64,000 nucleotides of DNA, taken from NCBI GenBank assembly GCA_964036045.1, contig OZ038390.1:40370525-40434524 (forward strand). Direction: 5' to 3'. Below, in pieces: positions 41,489 through 51,670 of this stretch. The translations under genes and the position numbers were made by a program. The notes beneath the pieces are model-generated. The model was not told the origin of the DNA and did no database searches. It was given only the letters and a program-made list of their open reading frames with translations. Every line of letters begins with the position of its first letter. The stretch's first letter is position 1. Source of the stretch: Eutreptiella sp. 'Long Island Sound 2002'. Taxonomy: Eukaryota > Euglenozoa > Euglenophyceae > Eutreptiales > Eutreptiaceae.

Positions 41489-42102
41489 TCAAAACGATGG
41501 ACCCCCCCCTCCAAAAGGAGGAGATGACCCACCACCGCTCCCCCCAGCAGCCCCCCCTGCCACGGAGGGACCAGAGGGCCCCCCCGCAGGGCGAGACGGG
41601 GGTGTGGGGCGCGCAGCAACAGGTGCCGGCGCCCCCCCACTAGCGGAATGTCCACCCCCCGAACCCCCACCACAAGATGGCCCAATCAGGTGCGGGATGC
41701 CTTGCACTTGCTCCATGTAAGCCACCTGGCGAGGGCGGGGTGACGGCAGAGGGGAAACAGGACCAACAGTATTCGGCTGCGGCGGTGGCGGTGGGGACTC
41801 GTCCACCACAATATATTGTGGTGACTCATGAACCACCATAGGTGATTGGGTTCTTGGAGGGGAAGCAAAAACAGGCTCCAATCCCGTTGCAACCTCTGGA
41901 TCCCCCCCCAATTGGGCAGTATCCGCAGTTGGGGGTCCCCCGTAGGAGATGTAGTTGTGGGGGGAGAGAGCAAGTTTATTGGGAGGGTTGCTGAACCTCC
42001 CTCCACCGGATTCCCTCCCCCCCAGCACAGATTGTTAACCTTCGGCATTGCCGGAGAATCATCCACTAGGGATGGACAATCTTTCGTGCCACTCATAGGC
42101 AC
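41489..42102 (-). pseudogene. gag: Gag proline/glycine-rich segment (chromovirus 2)
   Basis: Overlapping minus-strand frames encode a P/S/G-rich disordered region (PPPPPQPNTVGPVSP, RPRQVAYMEQVQGI) that is continuous in the inverted copy at 62095-62660. Here frameshifts break it. It adjoins repeats of the type DSPAMP and DRPCLVVE that continue to the Harbinger insertion. Confidence 0.6.
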
Positions 42103-42261
42103 TGAAGATGTAGTACCGGCCCGGTCCTTCGTAGGCTACGGAGATTCCACGACAAGACACGGGCGGTCTTTGACACCGCTCATAGGCACCAGGGATTCTT
42201 CCACAACAATGCAGGGAGGGGCGGGAGAGTCCTCAACCATGATGTAGTAGATTCGGGCCAC

Positions 42262-42714
42262 GCGAGGTAGGCGACGGTGAAATGCGGCAGGGAGCGACAT
42301 GAAGGCGACAGGGTGGCGACAGGAAGACGACAGGGTGGCGACAGGAAGACGCCAGGCCAGCGGCAGGAAAGCGGCAGGGAAGCGACAGGAAGCGACAGGC
42401 AGGCGACAGGAAGGCGACAGGGGAGGTGCGACAGGAGGGCGACAGGAGGGCGACAGGGCGGCGACAGGGCGGCGACAGGGTGGCGACAGGGAAGCGACAG
42501 GAAACAAGACATAGCGACAGGATACGCGACAGGAAAGCGACAGGAAGACGACAAGAGGGCAACAGGGCTAGCGGCGACAGGGAAGCGACAGGGAAGCGAC
42601 AGGAGAAAGCGACACGAGAGCGAAAGGAGAGCGACAGGAGAGCGACAGGAGAGCGGCAGGGTGTTTTTTTGCGACAGGAAGGCGACAGGAAGGCGACAGG
42701 AAGGCGACAGGGGT
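42262..42714 (+). repeat. Subterminal GCGACAGG array, left end
   Basis: About 40 copies of GCGACAGG or close variants, spaced 10-11 bases apart (for example GCGACAGGAAG, GCGACAGGGTG). The array starts right after the terminal inverted repeat. Spacing near one helical turn would put the sites on one face of the DNA, suggesting protein binding sites; this is inference. Confidence 0.9.
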
Positions 42715-42729
42715 TCGTGTAGTACATTG

Positions 42730-42957
42730 CTCTTTCATTGTTGCACCTCAGGAGCGCATTGCTATTGAGAACGCATTCTCCAACATCAAGAAGTTTGGTC
42801 TTTTTCATCGAGTTAAGAGCCGAGGTGGATCGTACGAATATAATGAGTTGACCTACTTCTTCTTGGCGGCGTGTGTACTACATAATTGTCAGATTCAGTT
42901 TGATTTGCAAAATGGTTGCGAGCCTACAGCTGAGCGGCCATGCAAATGTGCATAGTA
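42730..42957 (+). pseudogene. Transposase C-terminal fragment (Harbinger derivative)
   Basis: Encodes PQERIAIENAFSNIKKFGLF, then EYNELTYFFLAACVLHNC, ending at TAG 42955-42957. The pattern E-N-x-F-x-x-I/L-K followed by AACVLHN is the C-terminal signature of DDE_Tnp_4 (PIF/Harbinger) transposases; the E is the third catalytic acid. Only this last segment is retained, so it is not functional. The same segment lies at 54846-55091 in the longer copy. Confidence 0.8.
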
Positions 42958-43165
42958 GATCACCAAGAGTGTTAGGAATTTAGGATTGTCAAACAATGCA
43001 AATGATTGAACCATCGATCTACGATTTGCATCATTGCTTTGCACACCTTTGGGGAGGTTTGGTAAGGCGAGATCTCACAATTTGGCATGAATAAAGAACA
43101 TTTTTAGTACTATCGAACTGCCTGTTTGAGGTATCTATGGCTTTCCATCGATAGGGTAACACATT

Positions 43166-43791
43166 GGGCGACAGGGAGGCGACAGGGAGGCGACAGGGAG
43201 GCGACGGGAAGGCGACAGGCAAGCGACAGGCAAGCGACAGGCAAGCGACAGGAGAGCGACAGGTTACCACGTTGGGCGACAGGGAGGCGACAGGGAGGCG
43301 ATAGGGAGGCGACAGAGAGGCGGCAGGAAGACGACAGGCAAGCGACAGGCAAGCGACAGGCAAGCGACAGGAGAGCGACAGGTTACCACGTTGGGCGATA
43401 GGGAGGCGACAGGGAGGCGACAGGGAGGCGACAGGGAGGCGGCAGGAAGACGACAGGCAAGCGACAGGAGGGCGACAGGGAGGCAACAGGAAATAGCGAC
43501 AGGAGAGCGACAGGAGGGAACGACAGGAGAGCGACAGGAGAGCGACAGGAAGGCGCCAGGCAAAAAGTAGCATGGCGACAGGAAACGACAGGAAGCGACA
43601 GGAAGCGACAGGCTAGCGACAGGAGGGCGGCAGGAAAGCGACAGGGAAGCGACAGGGGAGCGACAGGGGAGCGGCAGGAGAGCGACAGGGAAGCGACAGG
43701 CAAGCGACAGGGGAGCGACAGGGGGCTGAAAGTGCCAAAACAGCGACAGGGAGGCGACAGGGAGGCGACAGGATGGCGACAGGAGGGCGAG
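43166..43791 (+). repeat. Subterminal GCGACAGG array, right end
   Basis: More than 50 GCGACAGG-type units at 10-11-base spacing, in the same orientation as the left array rather than inverted. The inner part holds a repeated block of about 120 bases that ends GGTTACCACGTTGGGCGACAGG (near 43262 and 43381). Confidence 0.9.
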
Positions 43792-43807
43792 GTGGCCCGA
43801 ATCTAGT

Positions 43808-44732
43808 GGCGAGTTTGGGATTCTTCCACAAGCATGGGGCGATCCCTGGTCCCTGACATAGGTTCAGACGGTGCGGGCGATGAGGCAACAGAAATAGGGG
43901 AATGATGGAGGGCGCGACGTTCCAGCACTCCAATCTCCTCCTCCTCATCGTCGTTTTCTGTTCCAACGCCAGGGGGAACCACTGGTCACACTCATCCTCC
44001 TCGATTTGCGTGGGGGATTCCTCGATGATCGTAGGATTTAGCTTGGATTCGCTTGGGGGATTGGGATACGCTCCCAAGGCAGGAGATTCCTCCACCAGGG
44101 AGGGAAATCGCCGCGATCAACTCATTGGATTGGGCGACGATTCCACCATAGTGGGGTTCTGCCTAGTCCCCAGCAGAGCTTGCTGGATCAGGGCCACGGC
44201 CTCTCGAGCCGGACCCAGATGGCCATGGGGATCAGGCGTGAGCGCGATGACTCGACGATTTTCAGCGTCGAGCTGGTCAACAATAGGGCTGACGAGCCCT
44301 GCCGCAAGCAGCTTTCTTCTGACCTGAGGCTCTGGCAACCCCCCTAGCGACGGAGGAGGGCCAGAGTCGACCACGATGGGCCCCATTGGCGAAGCCATCA
44401 TACCCCAGTCGGCAGTGCGTGAAGGTGCAGCGTTCGTACGCTCGATCACCCCAGTAGATGAGTCAATTATTGCCCGATTCTCGGCGCTAATAACGGTTCC
44501 CCAGCCCGTAATAGGCAATTGTGGTCCTTTTATCGCTCTCTGAGGGTGGCCGTCTATTTCTCCCCCAACCATCCCAGGTAAACCAGCTGGATCTCCAGGA
44601 TGGGGGGCCCCGATGGGAACATTCGGGGATTTCGGAAACTTAGGGTTTGTGGCCACCTGGGGCTTGGCCTGTTTTTGCGGCCCCTGCCCGGTCGATGGCT
44701 TCCGGGCCGAGGAGGTCCTGAGAATGGGGACC
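43808..44732 (-). pseudogene. gag: N-terminal Gag segment of chromovirus 2
   Basis: Frame 44732-44117 encodes MVGGEIDGHPQRAIKGPQL, TGWGTVISAENR, DQLDAENRRVIALTPDPHG and ends at TGA after SSPNPMS; the frame resumes with EESPALGAYPNPPSES. The inverted copy has the same TGA at 61563-61565. A frameshift near 43950 interrupts the acidic part here but not there. No known domain. The segment is cut by element C on one side and the Harbinger derivative on the other. Confidence 0.65.
44557..44732. repeat. 176-bp target duplication, left copy (element C)
   Basis: Matches 48042-48217 from TTTCTCCCCCAACC to GAGAATGGGGACC, with seven differences seen by eye. The uninterrupted arm has this sequence once (about 60951-61126). 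Confidence 0.85.
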
Positions 44733-46440
44733 AACACAGCACGCCCCACCATGAGGGGGGCTACAACCCAACGCAGCACGCCCCACCAGGGGGGGGGGCA
44801 CGCACCAGCACAGCACCAACCCCGGCCAGGCAAACAACACAGATAACCAACACCCGACAAACGCCGGCCGTGCGGCGGCGGAGACAACAGCGAACCAACA
44901 AAACCAGCCGGGCATCCAGCCAGCTACAACACCACGAACCGAAACCCGAACACGCCGACGCAGCACTCCCCACCAAGGGGGGGGGCACGCACAAACACAA
45001 CACGCCCCAACAGGGGGGGGGGCACGCACCAGCACAACAACAACCCCGGCCAAGCCAACAACACAACCGCAGCCACAACCCAACGACAACCCAAACCTAA
45101 CACCACCACCGCAGCAGGCGGCCACCAACACAGCACGCCCGACCGACAGGGGGGCCACGCACCAAAACAGCACGCCCCACACAGGGGGGGGCCACGCACA
45201 AGCACGGTACGCCCCAACAGGGGGGGGGAGCACGCACCAGCAGAGCACCAACCCCGGCCAGGCCAACACCACAGACAACCAACGGCCGACAACGCCGGCT
45301 GTACAGCGGCGGAGACAACAGCGAACCAACAAAACCAGCCGGGCATCCAGCCGGCTACAACACCACGAAACGAAACCCGAACACGCCAACACAGCACTCC
45401 CCACCAAGGGGGGGGGGCACGCACAAACACGGCACGCCCCAACAGGGGGGGGGGGCACACACCAGCACAACACCAACCCCGGCCAAGCCAACAACACAAC
45501 CGCGACCACAACCCACCGAACAGATGACGACACCCCAAACCACCCACCACGACCGCGGCGGGCAGGCACCGACATGGCACGCCCTACTGAAAGGGGGGCC
45601 ACGCACCAACGCAGCACGCCCCACCACGACGGGGGCCACAAACCAACGCAGCATGCCCCACCACAGGGGGGGGGGGCACACACGGACACAGCACGCCCCA
45701 CCATGAGGGGGGCACGCACCAACACAGCACGCCCCACCAAGGGGGGGACCACAAACCAACACAGCACGCCCCACCATGGGGGGGGCCACCCACCAACACA
45801 GCACGCCCCACCATGGGGGGGGGGCACGCACCAACGAAGTACGCCCAACCATGAGGGGGGCCGCGCACCAGCACAGCTGCCACCCCGGCCAGGCGATCAA
45901 CACAACCACAACCGCAACCCAACCGCCGACCACACCCATCCGAACACGCCGACTGTATGGCGGCAAAGACAACACCGAACAAACAAAACAAGCCGCGCAT
46001 GGCGCCAGCTAGAACACCACCACAAGCACCACCAACCCGAACCCAGCGCCGGCCCCCAGGCGGCACACACGACGACAACCCAAGCCGCACCACCACACCA
46101 CGCACAACCACCGCGGCGGACAGGCACCAACCCAGCATGCCCCACCATGAGGGGGGCCTCGCACCGGTACAGCACGCCCCTCCATGAGGGGGGCCACGCA
46201 GCAAAACAGCACGGACGACCATGCGGCGGGCCGCACGCTAGCACAGCAGCCACCTTGGGAGGGCCCACACGCCAACACAACACGCCCTACAGTGGGCGGG
46301 GGGCGCGCACCAACACAGCACGCCCTACCATGGGGGGGGCCACGCACCAACGTAGCAAACCCCGCCAAGAGGGGGGCCACGCACCAGCACAACACCAACC
46401 CCGGCCAAGCAAACAGCACAGCCCCAACCGCAACCTGACC
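44733..46440 (+). repeat. G-run minisatellite of about 35-60-bp units
   Basis: Units read CACGCACCAACACAGCACGCC, then CCACCATG and a run of 6-11 G. Longer blocks of a few hundred bases recur (compare 44890-45060 with 45310-45490). Regular long G-runs could form G-quadruplexes; not tested. Confidence 0.85.
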
Positions 46441-47560
46441 CGGGCATGGCCAACCCACACCGAAACAAGCAGGACAACTACACGTACAACGTTTGACCGC
46501 GCAAGCGCCCGCAGCAGCGCCAGGGAACCAACGCCGAACAAGCTCCATGAGGCGGCTAACACAACCGTGCACCAACAAAACCACTGCAGCGGCCACGACA
46601 TGACCACAAACAGACCACACGCCAGCCGGCCAACACCAAACCAGCCAGGCATGCAGGGGTCGAAACGGGAACGGCATCCAACAGGTGGGGGACACTGTGC
46701 TGTGCCACGCCCGCCGACCACTGTACCCACGGACACAACAGAACATGTAACTCTACCATTACGAACGCGACCAACCAACGTTAGCAAACTACACTGCACA
46801 ACACTTGGACAAACCAAAACGCAACTAACCAGCACCGACACGGACGTGCTGGCTACACAAACAACATTCGGCGATACAACCACCGGCAGCAGCGCGACGG
46901 AACCAACGCAAACCAAGGCGACCATGAGGCGGCCAAGACAACCGCGCACCAACCACCCCACAGCTGCAGCCGCCACTTGACCATAAACAGACGACACGCA
47001 AGCCGGCAAACACCAAACCAGCCAGGCGTGCACGGGTCGAAACGGGAACGGCGTCCAACGGGTTGGCGACACCGTGGTACGCCACGCCCCGACAACCATA
47101 CCCACGAACACAGCAGAACACCGCAACTCTATCGTTACGAACGCGACCAACCAACGTTAACAAACTACACAACACTACACTTGGACAGACCAAGACGCAA
47201 CCAACCAGCACCGACACGGATGTGCCGGCTACACAAACAACATTCGGCGATACGACCACTGGCAGCAGCGCGATGGAACCCACGCAAACCAAGGCGACCA
47301 GGAGGCGGCCAAGACAACCGCGCACCAACCACACCGCAGCTGCAGCCGCCACTTGACCGTAAACAGCCCACACGCAAGCCGGCCAGCACCAAAACAGCCA
47401 GGCGTGCACGGGTCGAAACAGGAACGGCGTCCAACGGGTTGGCGACACCATGGTGCGCCACGCCCGCCGACAACCATACCCACGAACAAAAACGTGACTC
47501 TACCATCACGCAACAGACCAACCAACATTAACAAACTACGCCGAACAGGTAAACGACCGA
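46440..47560 (+). repeat. Tandem repeat of about 370 bp, three units
   Basis: The landmark CCAACCAAC[GA] recurs at 46771, 47147 and 47518 (spacings 376 and 371). Each unit includes AACATTCGGCGATAC and GGTCGAAACGGGAACGGC. The G-rich units of the first half do not continue here. Confidence 0.85.
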
Positions 47561-48041
47561 CCAACCAACCACAACGACCTACTTGGAACCCCCGGCCCCC
47601 CGGGAGAGCGCAAGCTCGACCGAGTCAGGAGGCGTGACTGTGCGCCACGGCATGCGAGTCCCGTAGCACGTGCTTCTTCAAGTCGCCTCACCCCTACTGA
47701 AAACCAACCCAGGTGGGGGTGCCTGCAGGACAGGGCCTTTGGCCTGGCTCCCGGCCCCTGGGCCCCAGAATCCGGAGGTTGATGAGGATGTGCGGTGGGA
47801 CCCTCCCCCACGTATCATCCGCCCGAAGGAGAGGAATGTGACACTTCGGTCGAACATGGGTTACCTCCCTGGGCAGAACCCGCTGTAGGGTACTGCTCAC
47901 GGCGACCGCGCCCTTCCCCCACGTGGGGGAGCCGCTTTGTGGGGGCACGTGCAGTAGAGCCGTGGCTGGGTGAGCAAAAGCCCCTTGGTAAGTCCCCCCT
48001 GCGGGGCAACCCCAGTCCCGAGACGACCTACCTACCTACCC

Positions 48042-48217
48042 TTTCTCCCCCAACCATCCCAGGTAAACCAGCTGGATCTCGAGGATGGGGGGCCCCGATG
48101 GGAACATTCCGGGATTTCGGAAACTTAGGGTTTGTAGCCACCTGGGGCTTGGCCCGTTTTTGCGGCCCCTGCCCGGCCGATGGCTTCGGGGCCAAGGAGG
48201 TCCTGAGAATGGGGACC
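48042..48217. repeat. 176-bp target duplication, right copy (element C)
   Basis: Corresponds to 44557-44732; the chromovirus then continues as in the inverted arm (TGGACACCCTCAGC). Confidence 0.85.
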
Positions 48218-48230
48218 TGGACACCCTCAG

Positions 48231-48419
48231 CTATCCCTCCCGGGGAAGAGACTTTAATTTGAATCGGTCCACGATGTCTTGGACCGATCGTTTTCCGCGA
48301 TGCCAAACGCCCAACAGAGACGAAAAATTTTCGCCTCTGCTACCATGAAACCAGACGGAGTGGTCAGGAGCAGAGGTCGCAGTGGCATGGGCAGCAACAT
48401 TGCTTGACACAGAAGACAT
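48231..48419 (-). CDS. Conserved 62-codon ORF at 5-prime end of gag
   Basis: MSSVSSN then AHATATSAPDHSVWFHGSRG and RGKRSVQDIVD. It differs from the inverted copy (60748-60936) at only a couple of residues. It lies just upstream of the long Gag frame and overlaps it in another frame in the inverted copy. It may be the true Gag N-terminus joined by frameshift or splicing, or a small leader ORF. No family recognised. Confidence 0.4.
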   Translation of the reverse strand: MSSVSSNVAAHATATSAPDHSVWFHGSRGENFSSLLGVWHRGKRSVQDIVDRFKLKSLPREG

Positions 48420-49119
48420 AACGATAGTGTTGACTGAATAGTATCTTGCAAACAGATATGGTACACATAGCCAATGAAATACCTGATATGCACATATCTG
48501 AAATCCACCCTATCATCCACTAATTGATATAACTACTAAACATCCAAGATTGCCTTATCTATCCCACATCCTATGTTCCTAACAAGGAAATGGAGTATGA
48601 TATACCCTATCCCATATATATCCCATGTATAGGGCCATATAATGTTTCCTTAGGGGTAATATACCAGGGTAGGGTTGTGACCTGCTTCAGTATAACAATG
48701 GAGGATTGTGTTGCCATGAGTGAGCCCCATAGTGTAACACATAGCCCCCAATTGCCAATGTAGATCAGGAAAATGGACATGGCGTTTTGTTAAGCTACTC
48801 TTAAGGTAGAGTAGCCAATTACTGTACCAAATCAATGCTACTAAAAGTGAGAGCCGCAATTAAAGCTGGCAGCTGTAAATAGGTAATGTTTTAGGTCAAA
48901 TCTTGAAGTTTTTCAATGTTTTTGGTTCAATATGCAAAATCTGGCTGGTACTGCAGAAACCGGTGCCGGAAGGGGCCGCGCAGAGATCACGGGTTTGCGG
49001 TCGCGCCTGTTCTTGTGCCAGCAAAGAAGAGAGAAGATCTCAAGTACTTTAAGACGAAATTCAAAATAACCTAGACAGAAAGCTGGGAAATTTTTTTTTC
49101 TGTAGATCCATGTGTTCAG
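48420..49119. other. AT-richer region between gag and pogo-like gene
   Basis: About 700 bases conserved in both inverted arms. It contains TATATATCCCATG-type AT-rich stretches near 48615 that could be promoter sequence, possibly an LTR remnant of chromovirus 2, and the start of the pogo-like transposon. Neither boundary can be placed. Confidence 0.45.
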
Positions 49120-50210
49120 ATGCGTGACTACAAAAGAAGGGCACGCCATTGGATTGCGGAGGTAACAAAGGCCAAAAAACAACACACAGGAAGCACGCGC
49201 CAAAAGCCTCCCTCCTGGGTCCTCTACATCCTTCCACTATGGGAAAAGCCGTCATACATGGAACGCGTCCACGCCAACTGCCTTATCAAAGCCAAGAGTG
49301 TTCGCAAAGGTACGACTGAGATGGGAGTACACCGCCAGACTCTAAGTGACGCAATGGGGCAAATGAGGTGTGCTGTGTTACGTGTAACGCAGTGTTGAAG
49401 GCAGCCGCGCATCAAACAGGACACAACGCGCAGGAGACAACAAGCTGGCGCGCGTCGCGCTTCTTCCCATTTGCTCTTTGCTACGAGCCGTGTGAGGTGA
49501 AGAGGGGTCCAAAGCCCTGTCCGATTGAGGCGACCTTGACAACGTGGATGGATGACTGTGCGGATCAAATGGTGTGCCCTACACTGTGCGAGAACACAGA
49601 TGAAGCTCAAGCCATGGCGGATAAGAAAAGCAGTGTGCAGAGACCTTGCTCTCCCTTGTAAGTTTGGTAAGACATGGTGGAAACTGTTTAAGCGTCGCAA
49701 CAGTGCCTTTGTTTCAGAACTTGCTGAAAATGTTGAATCGCGGCGTGCCTCTGGTCGTTTGACCCCTAGCAGTGGACAGAGTTTTTTGATAATCATTTAA
49801 AGCAAGGTTTAGAAAAAGTTGCCTACAACCCCTGCCACATCTGGAACGAGGATGAGTCAGGGTTTTTTCGCCAGTTCTCCACCGTGCCAGAGCGTGTGTG
49901 GGTGAGGAAGGGAACAAAAACTCTGGCTCGGCGCCGTGGCTGGCAGCGGCAACACACCACAGCCATATTTGCTGTTAATGCACAAGGCCAGGCCACAAAA
50001 CCAACACTCCTATGGAACACCAAAAAAATAAGAAGCGACATGTTCCTGCACGCACAGTGTCCACTGACACTGAAAGGAACGCGTGACGGGCGGTCCTCTC
50101 AGGAGGTCTTCCTGGAGTGCGTGGAAACCGTACTGGTGAAAGAAGCACAACCACTCAGCAACCCTCATAAATGCATTTTGCTACCATTTAGCTACCAAAG
50201 TAGTTGTTAG
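49120..50210 (+). pseudogene. pogo/CENP-B-type transposase, left arm copy
   Basis: Three frames together read as one transposase N-terminal half: a helix-turn-helix region (RKGTTEMGVHRQTLSDAM), a linker GPKPCPIEATLTTWMDDCAD, the CENP-B-like DNA-binding part (KFGKTWWKLFKRRNSAF), and the start of the DDE domain (YNPCHIWNEDESGFF, then ERVWVRKGTKTLARR and TTAIFAVNAQGQA). Frame changes are needed near 49625 and 49770. The frame stops at 50208 soon after KEAQPLSNPHKC, so the later catalytic acids are absent. The right-arm copy has the same shifts, so the gene was already dead when duplicated. Confidence 0.8.
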
Positions 50211-50924
50211 TGTCTTTCGGTTGGAACGTGTCTGTCAGCGCTAACCACCGAAACAAAGTGATGCAAAATGAACCCGGATCGGCTTGAAAATGGTACAACA
50301 ACTGTGCATTGGCAGTGCAATAAAAGGTATTGATAACACAAAGGTAGGTAGGTAGGTATCTTCGGGAGCTCGGGATGCCTCCTTTGACATTGCAGGACGA
50401 AGGTCTTACCAAGGGGACGTCCTGTCCCTCCCACTGCCCTATGTCAGGTGCCTCTTGAGCCGCTCCCGCATGTGCTTGGGAAGGCATTGTCGCGGCCACC
50501 CGGTCCATGTGTCCCAGGTGGGAGGGTGTCCCCACATGTGTCCATGGGTAGGGCCACATGCCCCCTCCTTTGGGCGGCAGCTCTGGGGGCTGCCCAGCCG
50601 TGTGGAGTATCTCTCACCACAAGGGGTATTGCTCCCGCTAGTCTACGGTACGACCGCCTCACCCTTGTGGCTTGAGTTGCGGGGCCACTCTGCTTGGCAT
50701 GGCGACCCCCTCCTGGACTGTGTACCAGCTCGCCTGTCACCGGTTGCTTCTATGGCTCCGGGTGACGTTTGCCATGGTCCCCGATGCAGCCTGGCCGGGC
50801 TCGGACCAGTGGCCTTGGAGTACCGCTCCTGCCACTGGCCCGGTGGGTCGGCTGGGTCGCCCCAGTGCGTCCGACCCATGGGGTGTTGGTTCTTTCCTGT
50901 CCCTTGGCCGCCCTAGGTGTGTGC

Positions 50925-51115
50925 AGTGTCCTGGGCCGCTTGGCTCCTGTTCACCGGTGTGCCCGCGCGGTTCGCTGTGTTGCGTCTGCGAGTCCTGGGC
51001 CACTTGGCTCCTGTTCACCGGTGTGCTCGCTCGGTGTGTTGTGTTGCGTGTGCGGTGTCCTGGGCCACTTGGCTCCCGTTCACCGGTGTGCGCGCTGTGT
51101 GCGGTGCGCGTGTGC
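50925..51115 (-). repeat. 65-bp minisatellite in element D, three units
   Basis: CTTGGCTCC.GTTCACCGGTGTG recurs near 50939, 51004 and 51069 on the plus strand, each followed by a GTGTGTTGCG-type stretch. It sits between the coding part and the 3-prime motif, as the larger minisatellites do in the other copies. Confidence 0.8.
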
Positions 51116-51670
51116 CATGGGTGGTTGTGTCCCTCTTCCTCCCCCCCTAATTTTCGTTTTTTTTTTGATGGAAAAAAAAGAAAAACAGGGGCGCGCGTAC
51201 ACTGCAGGCACAGGCACGGGCAGCTGGTGCGGCGGTGTAATAGAATTGTGTCCTCTGCCGTGTGTCGTCGGTGCTGTGGTGGCGGTCGCGCCCCAGGGGT
51301 GCGGCTCGCGCGTCCTGATGTACACAGGCTTGGGCCAGGGTGGGTTTGGTTAGGTGTCTCTTTGCTTCTGGAGCTGGCTGGTTAGGCGGCTGTGTGGGCT
51401 GTGGGTGTGGGCTGTGGTTACGTTGTCCCTCGGCGGGCCTGGTTAGGAGTCAAGGGGTAGCGGTTTCGGGGTGTGGCTCGGGTTTGATTTGTGTTTGGGT
51501 TTTGGCTCGGTTAGGCGGTTGCGACGGTAGCGGGTCTGGGTTCGGTGCATTTGGGCGTAGTGGTGCCCGTTGTCGTGTGCGTTGGCGTCCTTCGGCATCC
51601 GGTTCGTTTGGTGACTTCTGGGCGGGGCCTGGCGTGGCGCCCCGTGGTGGTGGTTTGCTGGGTAACGGGG

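Larger units (their letters stand above)
42249..43804. mobile_element. Harbinger-type derivative, 1.56 kb, non-autonomous
   Basis: Perfect 13-bp terminal inverted repeats AGATTCGGGCCAC / GTGGCCCGAATCT with AGT duplicated on each side (42246-42248, 43805-43807). The empty site is in the inverted arm (GATGTAGTGG, complement near 61880). Arrays of GCGACAGG lie inside both ends. In the middle is only the last coding segment of the transposase (42730-42955) and its downstream sequence. Everything else of the 4.4-kb parent at 54116-58532 is deleted; the join lies near 42712, where TTCGTGTAGTACATTG resumes. Confidence 0.9.
44733..48041 (+). mobile_element. (CCTA)n-tailed element C, minisatellite-filled
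   Basis: Insert in gag of chromovirus 2, flanked by 176-base duplications. It consists of GC-rich tandem repeats with long G-runs (44733-46440), about three 370-base repeats (46440-47560), and a 3-prime segment with CCGCCCGAAGGAGAGG at 47819 and GCCGCTTTGTGGGGGC near 47931 (compare GCCGCTTTGTTGGGGG in A and B), ending in a CCTA tail (48026-48041). No coding region recognised and no inverted repeats. Same family as A, B and D by tail, 3-prime motif and flank duplication. Confidence 0.75.
29725..48419 (-). mobile_element. Chromovirus 2, Ty3/gypsy, heavily interrupted
   Basis: A second minus-strand chromovirus, clearly different in sequence from chromovirus 1. Gag begins near 48419 and pol ends with a chromodomain at 29725. 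Three insertions break it: (CCTA)n element B with long duplicated flanks (33338-38997), a Harbinger derivative (42249-43804) and (CCTA)n element C (44733-48041). Its LTRs could not be identified; the listed span is the coding extent only. Its 5-prime part is repeated in inverted orientation at 60748-63541. Confidence 0.75.
40587..50342. repeat. Left arm of large inverted repeat, interrupted
   Basis: Reverse complement of 58817-63541, carrying the 5-prime gag of chromovirus 2 plus the pogo-like transposon. The arm is stretched by the Harbinger derivative (42249-43804) and element C with its duplicated flank (44733-48217). Inner boundary is at AACACAAAG (50342), where element D begins; outer boundary is at CCAGTGAAGGT. 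Confidence 0.85.

Noticed and set aside
42277-43703. Frames made of RQEGDR/ATGRRQ or SLSCRLPVA repeats, and a possible CRISPR array
   Set aside because: The DNA is an 11-base tandem array inside a DNA transposon. Repeats are too short, there are no unique spacers of CRISPR length, and the genome is eukaryotic.
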